Source: DAOPXV01 sp035352535 (GTDB lineage Bacteria > Muiribacteriota > UBA9980). Taken from it: 8,154 bases of DNA. Below, one piece after another: positions 1 to 6,500 of the stretch. How positions within the stretch are numbered: the stretch's first letter is position 1; every line of letters begins with the position of its first letter. A program made the position numbers and the translations under genes. Location: positions 1 through 8,154 of the forward strand of contig CAZJFS010000191.1 in the NCBI GenBank assembly GCA_964545075.1, written 5' to 3'. A model generated the notes under the pieces. The model was not told the DNA's origin. It did no database searches and worked only from the letters and a program-made list of their open reading frames with translations.

Positions 1-155
1 AACATTACAAGAGCGAATAACGCCATCATTGAAATTATGTAGGAGAATGAAAAGGGGGCCGCGAAGTAGTGCAGTACGATTATAACAAAAAGCGCAGCGG
101 CGAAAAGCATTGATATTTCATATGCTATTTTGATCCCTAATTTAGTTGATTTCAT
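1..155 (-). CDS. Membrane protein, N-terminal fragment (runs off left edge)
   Basis: An open frame on the minus strand starts with ATG at 155-153 and continues for 51 codons without a stop to the window edge. The product begins MKSTKLGIKIAYEISMLF. A short basic N-terminus (Lys2, Lys5, Lys9) is followed by a strongly hydrophobic stretch at about residues 14-31, a short aromatic and proline-containing turn (HYFAAPFSF, about 29-37), and a second hydrophobic stretch that starts near residue 38 and is still running at the edge. This is the pattern of a polytopic inner-membrane protein with a cytoplasmic N-terminus. The start is supported by a promoter-like sequence about 65 bp upstream, but there is no good Shine-Dalgarno sequence. 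The gene is divergent from the sensor kinase at 284. Too little is visible to name a family; the membrane part of a signalling protein or a transporter are both possible. Confidence 0.6.
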   Translation of the reverse strand, partial: MKSTKLGIKIAYEISMLFAAALFVIIVLHYFAAPFSFSYIISMMALFALVM

Positions 156-223
156 AATGCACCGCTTTTTGTTACTTTTAAATAGAAGATAATATTTCAC
201 CAGTTGAAAATTTTTATCTAAGT

Positions 224-240
224 TAATTATAACATAATTA
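224..240. repeat. AT-rich inverted repeat in the divergent promoter region
   Basis: TAATTAT (224-230), a 3-nt spacer, and ATAATTA (234-240) form a perfect 7-bp inverted repeat. It covers the -10 element of the leftward promoter and lies just upstream of the kinase -35, a sensible place for an operator. In DNA this AT-rich such a palindrome can arise by chance, so an operator role is only a possibility. Confidence 0.3.
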
Positions 241-255
241 CCCAAATCTTGACAA
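226..255 (-). promoter_or_regulatory. Sigma-70-like promoter for the leftward membrane protein
   Basis: On the minus strand, TTGTCA (255-250, 5 of 6 to consensus) and TATAAT (231-226, 6 of 6) are separated by 18 nt. Transcription would begin near 219, giving a leader of roughly 65 nt before the ATG at 155. The -35 hexamer physically overlaps the -35 hexamer of the rightward kinase promoter. This is a prediction from sequence only. Confidence 0.5.
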
Positions 256-277
256 GGCTTTGACTTCCTGATATAAT
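249..277 (+). promoter_or_regulatory. Consensus sigma-70 promoter for the sensor kinase
   Basis: TTGACA (249-254) and TATAAT (272-277) are both perfect hexamers with the optimal 17-nt spacer. TG at 269-270 also makes an extended -10 (TGaTATAAT). The expected start of transcription is about 7 nt past the -10 element, at 283-285, which coincides with the ATG at 284. The promoter should be strong unless repressed, and the transcript would have essentially no 5' leader. Confidence 0.8.
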
Positions 278-283
278 TCACTT

Positions 284-1828
284 ATGTTTCAGATAAGGAA
301 TTATGGTTTCAGAATTATAGCTTTGATAGCTTTATCTGGCCTTCTCATTTATATGGGTCTGGTTATAACTTTTCAATATGTCAAGGGCAATGTTCGAGAA
401 AACAGGAGCGAATCAATCCAGTTCATTGCCACCGAAGTTCACGATCAGATTATAGAGCTCAACCTCATGGACAATCTTATAAAACTTCAGGAATTTCTTT
501 CGGATTATGTCGAATCAAAAGAAGTTTCGATACATAAAATACATGTGCTGAACAAAAACTATGAGGTCGTTGCTTCTTCAGATATAAAATACGTCAGGAA
601 AAAAATTTATGACGAGGGATACAGACAGGTAAAAGAGCGTATGCGCTCGTACATAATAGATAAAAAGATCGATGAGGAATCGATCGTGGAATGCGCTTAT
701 CCGATAAAGCCATCCATATTCAATTCCAACAAGCAGGCGGTCACCAACGGCGGAATACTCGGCATATTACTCGTCTGGAAAAAGAACTCGCCGATAACCG
801 AACTTATATATTCGGATTATTCAAACCTGGCGGTATTGATAGTTTTTTTGATAGTGCTGGGGATAGTAATATGGATAGGTTTTTATACCAACAGGTTCTT
901 TTCAAGCCTGGGTTCGATCTCGGGGGCCGCAAAAAAAATAGCGCTTGGCGATCTTAAGGAACGCATACCGCTGGCTGAAAATTCCGAATTCGGCCTTCTG
1001 GCTGAATCTTTTAACCAGATAGCGGATGATCTCGAAGGGCGCATCAGAGAAACCAGCGTTATAAACAAAAAATTAGAAGAATCGAACAGTGAAAAGGAAA
1101 AACAGGTTAAAATTTTATCTCAGATGGCCGGCGGCGTGGCGCATGAGGTCAGAAATCCGCTTGGAGGCATACGCGGGTTCGCCGAGCTTTTAAAATCCGA
1201 GATACCGCCGGAAGACGCCACGAAAATAAAATACATCCAGTATATACTTGACGAAGTGAAAACTCTTGAATCGCTGGTTCAGAACGTCCTGGATTTCGCC
1301 AGGCCTAAAAAACCGAATATAACCAGCGTGAATGTGGAAATGCTCATGGACGGCGTTTCAAATATAATTCAGAACAGGGTCGAGGAAGTTAAAAAGAATG
1401 GGCCGAAGATAGATTTCGAATATAGTTTCGCCGAGAACGCGGCTGAACTTGACGCCGATTTTACCCAGCTGCGCCAGGTCATTTTAAACCTCGCGTTGAA
1501 TAGCTGTGACGCTATGAGCGATAAGGGGGGCAAGCTTCGCCTGGATTTTGAAAAAGCTGATGCCGCCCAGCTTGCCGCCATATTTGAAATACCCGGGGCA
1601 AAATGCGCCCATTACGCGAAACTGACGATATCCGACACGGGTCCTGGGATGAGCAAAGATATCATGGATAATCTTTTTTCACCTTTTTATACCACCAAAG
1701 CTTCCGGCACGGGACTCGGCCTGTCCATCTGTAAAAAGATCGTCGAAAGCCATAATGGGTATATCAAAATAAAGAGCGTTCAGGGAAGCGGGACCTCGTT
1801 TTTTATCTTTTTGCCTTTTTCTCAATAG
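284..1828 (+). CDS. Membrane-bound sensor histidine kinase
   Basis: A 514-residue two-component sensor kinase, expected to autophosphorylate on histidine and pass the phosphate to a response regulator. Order of parts: TM1 at about residues 10-30; an extracytoplasmic sensor region at about 31-178, whose segments (HVLNKNYEVVASS and GGILGILLVWKK) recall Cache/PDC-type sensors; TM2 at about 181-202; a HAMP linker at about 203-256; a short charged helix; and a HisKA domain with phospho-acceptor His287 (VAHEVRNPLGG). The ATPase domain carries the N box (LNLALNSCDAM, Asn406), G1 (DTGPGM, 451-456), F box (LFSPFYTTK, 464-472) and G2 (GTGLGLSI, 475-482). All catalytic boxes are intact. Residues 421-446, between the N box and G1, look somewhat long. 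There is no PAS or receiver domain. The start at 284 gives a natural basic-then-hydrophobic N-terminus, but no Shine-Dalgarno precedes it. No response regulator is adjacent, so the partner is unknown. The family call is firm; the signal sensed is not known. Confidence 0.93.
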   Translation: MFQIRNYGFRIIALIALSGLLIYMGLVITFQYVKGNVRENRSESIQFIATEVHDQIIELNLMDNLIKLQEFLSDYVESKEVSIHKIHVLNKNYEVVASSDIKYVRKKIYDEGYRQVKERMRSYIIDKKIDEESIVECAYPIKPSIFNSNKQAVTNGGILGILLVWKKNSPITELIYSDYSNLAVLIVFLIVLGIVIWIGFYTNRFFSSLGSISGAAKKIALGDLKERIPLAENSEFGLLAESFNQIADDLEGRIRETSVINKKLEESNSEKEKQVKILSQMAGGVAHEVRNPLGGIRGFAELLKSEIPPEDATKIKYIQYILDEVKTLESLVQNVLDFARPKKPNITSVNVEMLMDGVSNIIQNRVEEVKKNGPKIDFEYSFAENAAELDADFTQLRQVILNLALNSCDAMSDKGGKLRLDFEKADAAQLAAIFEIPGAKCAHYAKLTISDTGPGMSKDIMDNLFSPFYTTKASGTGLGLSICKKIVESHNGYIKIKSVQGSGTSFFIFLPFSQ

Positions 1829-2432
1829 CAGTCGATTTTCTTTTTGCCGCGCATTTTTCATGTTTTGCCTTTTCTTTGGTTCGGCTTTCGCTCTGAAGGG
1901 AGTCCGCGTATTTTTTCACGAGTATGAAGCGCAGCGGTTCGTCTTTCCATTCGCCCGCGTAGTCCACTCCTACGCGCTTCTCTGCGCGAAACGATTCCCG
2001 CTTCGCCGATGTCTTTTCAACCCATATCCTGTCGCCGGTCGTGACATCGCAGGCATTGTAGCTTTTATCGATCCCGAAATATCTGCATGTTTTTCCGGGC
2101 CCGTTAAGTTGGGTTCCGTCGGCTGTTTCCACGCATCTTATAAGGACCGCCTCCGCGAATCCGGCCTTGCGCGTGACTATGTTCAGGCAATAATATATTC
2201 CGTATATCATATATACATAGGCTATTCCAGGTTCGCCGAACATGACCTCGGTTCTTTTCGTACGTCCTTTCGACGCGTGGCAGGCCAGATCGCTCTCGCC
2301 GCAGTACGCCTCTGTCTCCGTGATGACGGCGTTCAAAACGCCTCCGGCCGTTTTAACGAAAAGGGTGGCTCCGAGAAGCTCCCGGGCGACGGTGGCGGTG
2401 TTTCTGTCATAAAAATGCCTGCTGATGATCAT
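1803..2432 (-). CDS. 3-methyladenine DNA glycosylase, AAG/Mpg family
   Basis: A 209-residue protein of the AAG (MPG) family, cytoplasmic enzymes that flip out alkylated or deaminated purines and cut the N-glycosidic bond in base-excision repair. Visible family signatures: ARELLG (16-21), ETEAY (39-43), DLACHASKGRTKRTEVMF (48-65), YVYMIYGIYYCLN (72-84), AVLIRCVE (95-102) and NGPGKTC (110-116). By comparison with human AAG, Glu41, Tyr43, His52 and Arg99 should correspond to the catalytic and base-stacking residues. The conserved domain ends near PLRFILV (166-172); the last 37 residues are an unusual Lys/Arg-rich tail. The ATG at 2432 fits the family N-terminus, but the nearest Shine-Dalgarno (AAAGGA) ends 17 nt upstream, which is unusually far. 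The gene lies 120 bp downstream of the ydfG-like gene on the same strand and converges on the kinase gene, with a 26-bp overlap of coding ends. The family call is firm; substrate range cannot be read from sequence. Confidence 0.93.
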   Translation of the reverse strand: MIISRHFYDRNTATVARELLGATLFVKTAGGVLNAVITETEAYCGESDLACHASKGRTKRTEVMFGEPGIAYVYMIYGIYYCLNIVTRKAGFAEAVLIRCVETADGTQLNGPGKTCRYFGIDKSYNACDVTTGDRIWVEKTSAKRESFRAEKRVGVDYAGEWKDEPLRFILVKKYADSLQSESRTKEKAKHEKCAAKRKSTAIEKKAKR

Positions 2433-2552
2433 ATTGAGATATTGCGAGTTCCTTTCAGCCGGTTCGGCTGAATTAGTTTATCATGAAAATTAAGTGTTGC
2501 GCGCTTTTCGCCGGCTCGGCATTATCTGGCGTAAAACATGCAACGCGCATTT
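2433..2552. other. Intergenic gap between the dehydrogenase and glycosylase genes
   Basis: These 120 bp separate two leftward genes. I find no good -35/-10 pair on the minus strand: a GATAAT at 2524-2519 has no suitable -35. There is also no hairpin followed by a T-run. Read-through transcription from the dehydrogenase into the glycosylase is therefore the simplest reading. The only clear structure is the hairpin at 2454-2472, listed separately. GC-rich segments at about 2497-2518 and 2541-2549 share similar GCGC motifs but do not form a convincing long stem. Confidence 0.45.
2454..2472 (-). promoter_or_regulatory. Perfect hairpin just upstream of the glycosylase Shine-Dalgarno
   Basis: TTCAGCCG (2454-2461) and CGGCTGAA (2465-2472) are perfect reverse complements around a 3-nt loop. 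In the leftward mRNA the hairpin's 3' arm runs directly into AAAGGAA, the only Shine-Dalgarno-like sequence before the glycosylase ATG. No U-run follows on either strand, so it is not a standard intrinsic terminator. It could modulate ribosome access, stabilise a processed mRNA end, or have no role. Confidence 0.4.
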
Positions 2553-3329
2553 TTATTTGCTTTTACGATTGACTGAAGTAACGGAAGCCTGATCGGTCGG
2601 CATCATTATTATTTCGCTTATGTTTACGTGAGGCGGGCGCCCGGCGCAAAAAATAACCGCTTCGGCCACGTCGTCAGCGGTAAGCGGCGTCATGCCTTCA
2701 TAAACTTTTTTGGCGCGGTTCTTATCGCCTCTGAAACGGACCACGCTGAAACCGGTTTCGACCATTCCCGGGTCGATGGAAGAGACTCGGATATCGGTTC
2801 CGACAAGATCGAGCTTTAAAATTTTGGATATCGCCAGGACCGCGTGTTTGGTGGCGCAATAGACGCTGCCTCCGGCGTAAACTTCGTGACCGGCAAGCGA
2901 TCCGATATTGATTATATGACCGCTGTTTCGCTTGAGCATGTTTTTAAGGACATGGCGCGTGCAATACAACAGCCCTTTAATATTCGTATCTATGACCGCT
3001 TCCCATTCGTCGGGGTCGCTTTCCTGGAACCGGTCCGTCCCTATCGCGAGCCCCGCGTTATTGATCAGGATATCGATGTCCTTCCATTCGGCCGGAAGAT
3101 TTTCGATCGTATCACGGACCGCCGCGTGTTTTGTCACGTCGAGTTGTATCGCCAATATTTTTACGCCATATTTTTCAGAAATTTTTTTCGAAAGCGCCGT
3201 CAGGTTTTCAAGCCTTCTCGCCGTTATTATGAGCCGGGCGCCGGCTTCCGCGAATTTCCAGGCAGAGGCTTCTCCTATGCCGCTCGAAGCGCCTGTTATA
3301 AAAACTATTTTTCCGGGAAACGTATTCAT
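2553..3329 (-). CDS. ydfG: YdfG-like NADP-dependent short-chain dehydrogenase
   Basis: A 258-residue classical short-chain dehydrogenase/reductase, closely resembling E. coli YdfG, a cytoplasmic NADP-dependent 3-hydroxy acid dehydrogenase that acts on L-allo-threonine, serine and related 3-hydroxy acids. Residues are numbered from the ATG at 3329. The nucleotide-binding motif TGASSGIG is at 12-19. Arg38-Arg39 at the end of the second strand suits NADP rather than NAD. NNAG is at 90-93, and the catalytic set is Asn117, Ser144, Tyr157 and Lys161 (YCATK). YdfG-like stretches include LPAEWKDIDILINNAGLA, YAGGSVY, VRFRGDK and the C-terminal EIIMMPTDQ. The ATG at 3329 is chosen because AAAGGA lies 5 nt upstream and the glycine motif then falls at the normal distance. 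An in-frame ATG at 3392 would add 21 basic residues that the family lacks. Family assignment is strong; the exact substrate is inferred from similarity. Confidence 0.92.
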   Translation of the reverse strand: MNTFPGKIVFITGASSGIGEASAWKFAEAGARLIITARRLENLTALSKKISEKYGVKILAIQLDVTKHAAVRDTIENLPAEWKDIDILINNAGLAIGTDRFQESDPDEWEAVIDTNIKGLLYCTRHVLKNMLKRNSGHIINIGSLAGHEVYAGGSVYCATKHAVLAISKILKLDLVGTDIRVSSIDPGMVETGFSVVRFRGDKNRAKKVYEGMTPLTADDVAEAVIFCAGRPPHVNISEIIMMPTDQASVTSVNRKSK

Positions 3330-3334
3330 GGTGT

Positions 3335-3340
3335 TCCTTT
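3335..3340 (-). promoter_or_regulatory. Shine-Dalgarno that fixes the dehydrogenase start
   Basis: On the minus strand AAAGGA (3340-3335) ends 5 nt before the ATG at 3329. This is near-ideal spacing and argues for the 258-residue product over the longer frame from 3392. Confidence 0.75.
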
Positions 3341-3400
3341 CCGCGTTTGGCCGCGTTTTTAGAGTGGAACCGCGGTACCGGCGCGGCGCCATAATGCTAA

Positions 3401-3427
3401 TTTATAACAGAAAAGCGATAATGTCAA
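3401..3427 (-). promoter_or_regulatory. Sigma-70-like promoter for the dehydrogenase (and probably glycosylase)
   Basis: On the minus strand, a perfect TTGACA (3427-3422) is followed after 15 nt by TATAAA (3406-3401, 5 of 6). A TGT just upstream makes an extended -10, which would compensate for the short spacer. Transcription should start near 3394, leaving a GC-rich leader of about 65 nt. That leader contains the short palindromes GGCGCC (3385-3390) and ACCGCGGT (3369-3376). Confidence 0.65.
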
Positions 3428-3469
3428 CTGATTATGTAAAATAAAATTATAAAAAAAACATTGACTTTA

Positions 3470-3498
3470 TTGTTATTCAATATGATATATGATATAAT
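3470..3498 (+). promoter_or_regulatory. Sigma-70-like promoter for the HEAT-TPR gene
   Basis: TATAAT (3493-3498) is a perfect -10 preceded by TG at 3490-3491 (extended -10). TTGTTA (3470-3475, 4 of 6) lies 17 nt upstream as the -35. A TTGACT at 3461-3466 is closer to consensus but sits 26 nt from this -10. The -10 follows two tandem copies of TATGATA (3481-3494), which offer weaker alternative -10 hexamers. The predicted start is near 3505, giving a leader of about 35-40 nt. The promoter is divergent from the dehydrogenase promoter. Confidence 0.65.
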
Positions 3499-3528
3499 TA
3501 AAAAGATTTTTTGTGTTCATTTTTCAAC

Positions 3529-3533
3529 AAGGA
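3529..3533 (+). promoter_or_regulatory. Ribosome-binding site of the HEAT-TPR gene (start ambiguous)
   Basis: AAGGA ends 4 nt before an in-frame ATG at 3538 and 13 nt before the ATG at 3547. The first spacing is rather short and the second rather long, so the site does not decide between them. The upstream start would only add Met-Cys-Phe. Confidence 0.5.
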
Positions 3534-3546
3534 TGGTATGTGTTTT

Positions 3547-6500
3547 ATGGATAAAAAGGTTGAAAAGCTTCTCGAGGATCTCAAGTCTAATTCCATCGAT
3601 ACAAGAATAGAGGCGGTGAAAGCGCTCTCGCAAATGGACGCGAGGGTGGTCGTCGAGCCTTTGTGCAACTGTCTCAACGACAATAACGCCGAGGTCCAGA
3701 TTCTTGTCGCGGCGGGCCTTGCCAAGATAAAAGACGCCCGTTCGGTGGACTCGCTTCATTCAGCGCTGAACGACACTAATAAAAAGGTCCGGGAGTCCGT
3801 CATTATAGCGTTAGGCGAAATTGCCGATAAGCGTTCCGTCGAAAAACTCTCCGCGATGCTTACCGATTCCAATGGCGATATAAGGGCGGCGGCCGTGAAT
3901 TCGCTCGGCAATATCGGCGACGAAAAGGCAGTCGACGAGATAATAAAACTTCTCGATGACAAGAATAACGACGTTAAACTCAATGCCATAAGCGTTCTGG
4001 GAAAACTATGCAGCTCGAAATCCGTCGAGCCGCTTATCGGCGCCATGCAGACCTGTTTCGGCCCCCTCAGAATAAAGATAATAGAGGCTCTTTCGAATAT
4101 AGGCGATTTCAGGGCTCAAAAACCCATAATCGAGTCGTTGAAGGATAGTTCGGGCCAGGTGAGAGCGGCCGCGGTTTATTCCCTCGTAAGGCTCGGCGAC
4201 GAAAATGTAATAGAGCCTCTGATATCCATGATGAAGGACAACAACTCCGACGTCCGTAAATATGCGGTTCTGGCGTTAGGCGAAACGCGTGACGAGCGCG
4301 CCATAGACTCCCTCATACAAGCGTTATCCGACAAGCAGTGGGAGGTCCGCGCCAATTCGGCTCTGGCCATCGAGAAGATCGGCGGCGAGAAATCCATAGA
4401 AGCTCTTCAGAAAGCGCTTGCCGACAGAAATACTCAGGTGCGTATAAACGTTTCGAGCGCTCTTTTAAAGATCGGAAACGAATCCTGCACGCCCGAACTT
4501 GTGAAATATATCAACGACGAGAACAAGGATGTGAGGATAAACGTCATAACCACTCTCGGAAAGATAGCGACCGACGAGGTGGTGGAACCGCTTTGCAAAG
4601 CGCTCGCCGATGTAAACGCCCTTGTAAGAAAAGCGGCATGTGAAGCGCTCGCAGGCGTTAACAATGAGTTGTGCGTTGAATATCTCATCGACGCGATGAC
4701 GGACGAATCCGAAGACGTCAAGATAGCGGCCATAAACACTCTCGGGCGAATAGGGAACGAAAAATCCCTTGAAAGCATAGCCGCTCTTTTAAAGGACAGG
4801 TCCACTGAAGTGCGCAGGGTTGCCGGCCGGGTTTTAAAGGAAAACGGCAAATCCCACGGCCGGTACAGCTATGACAACGGTCTTTTAAGTTTCAATAAAG
4901 GGCTCATCAGGGAGGCCATAATTGAATGGGAAAAGGTCATCGAATTCGACCCTTATAACGAAGAAACTCTTTTTTATATCGGGTGCGCGTACATAATAGA
5001 AAGTCAATATTCGAGCGCGGTTATATCATTCAAAAAGGTTCTTGAGGTCAACCCGTCCAACAGCGAGGCGTATCTTAAATTAGGCCACTCACTATACAAG
5101 AATGGAATGCTCGAGGACGCGATAGTATATCTTCAGAAGGCGTTGCAGCTTCTTCCGTATAACGTCGAGGCTTATAATTTTCTCGGCGAAGCCTATCTTT
5201 GCCGTGATATGACGGATGAAGCCATTTTAAATTTCAGGCGCGCGATGGAGATAAATCCTTCCGAAACCGCAAGCTATATAAATCTCGGCGCGGTATATAC
5301 TAAAAAGAAAATGTTCGACCAGGCCGTGAAATACTTGAAAAGAGCCCTTGAGTATAATCCGAATTCGTCGGAAACGCTTTATAATCTGGCGATTACCTAT
5401 CGTGAAATGAAACGCGCCGATGAAGCCATAAAATATTTCAGGGATGCGCTGGCCATTTCGCCTGATGATGCCAGAATACATTACAATCTCGGTGCGATCT
5501 ATCTTGAAAATGGCAATTTGAATGAAGCGTCCGAACATCTTCTGCGGGCGCTTAATCCGAAAAATTTAGCGGCTTATTTCAAGCTTGCGAAAATATATCT
5601 CGCTCTCGGCGCTCACCAGAAAGCTATCGCCCTTTTGAACGACGCGCTTGCCATTGAACCGATGAACGTTTCCATATATCTCGAACTCGGCAAAATTTAT
5701 GACGAGCGAAAAATGAGCGAAGAAGCCATCAAGAACTATAGCCGCGTCGAGGAACTCGAACCCGAAAACAAAGACGTTAAAATGCTTCTTGGAAATCTGC
5801 TTCTGGGTGAACTGAAATATTCGCAGGCGCTTCCGATATTCGAGGAGATAGCTAAAAAAGACCCTTCGAACGTTGGCGGCAGGCTTGGTTATGCGAGGAC
5901 GCTTATTGCCGTGAATCGGACGGCCGACGCTATAGCCGAACTCAAAGACATTCTCGGATACGATCCAAAGCTTATTGACGCATACGTGCTTCTGGCCAGG
6001 TGCCAGGATCGCGACGGAAGGGTCAACGACGCCTTCCAGACGCTTAAAAAGGCATATGAGATAAATGCGAAAGACCTCGAAACGAATATTGAACTTGGCG
6101 TCGTTTATCGCGAGCGTGGAATGCTCGAAGAGGCGATGAGGCATTTTAAACAGGCCCTGGATATTTCCCCGAACAATTCTAAAGCTTATTTTGAAATGGG
6201 GCGTACGTACAGCGAAATGGGCAATGCGTCCGAGGCGCTCGTGCTTTATAAGAACGCCATAGATGAAAATCCGAAAGATTATCGCTCGCATCTTGGAATG
6301 GCGCTTATTTTGAAACAGCAGGGAGCCGTTTCCGAATCCATTATCATGATGAAAAAAGCGGTCGAGATCGAACCTAAATTTGTGGACGCTTATATGGGCC
6401 TGGGTTCCGTTTATTATGAAATAGAGGACTATAAGCGAGCTCTTGATTATTACGTCCGGGCGTCCGGCGTTGACCAGTCGCTTTCCGAAGCATTCCTTAA

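Noticed and set aside
1801..1875. T-rich stretch at the end of the kinase gene as an intrinsic terminator.
   Set aside because: There are several T-runs but no GC-rich inverted repeat before any of them, and the stretch is coding on one or both strands.
1860..2471. Plus-strand open frame of 203 codons opposite the glycosylase gene.
   Set aside because: The minus strand carries a clear, intact AAG-family protein; the plus-strand translation resembles nothing and has no ribosome-binding site.
3370..3386. Short hairpin CCGCG-7-CGCGG in the dehydrogenase leader as a riboswitch or terminator.
   Set aside because: The 5-bp stem lies in a generally GC-palindromic segment with no T-run and no larger conserved architecture that I recognise.
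3330..3392. Longer dehydrogenase start at 3392, which would lie close to the predicted transcription start.
   Set aside because: It adds 21 basic residues not found in the family, while the ATG at 3329 has a Shine-Dalgarno at ideal spacing and the normal distance to the TGxxxGIG motif.
2844..3444. Plus-strand open frames (2844-3362 and 2932-3444) opposite the dehydrogenase.
   Set aside because: The minus strand encodes a full set of short-chain dehydrogenase motifs; these frames are shadows of it.
3586..4794. HEAT array as a sign of phycobilisome lyase function.
   Set aside because: The repeat type is shared with PBS lyases, but no phycobilisome gene is present and these repeats are widespread in unrelated scaffold proteins.
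5566..6291. Long antisense open frame (241 codons) within the TPR region; others at 5227-5538, 6568-7167 and 7498-7863.
   Set aside because: They lie opposite a continuous TPR frame whose codon choice avoids triplets that would read as stops on the other strand. Their translations show only mirrored repeat texture, with no start signals or recognisable domain.
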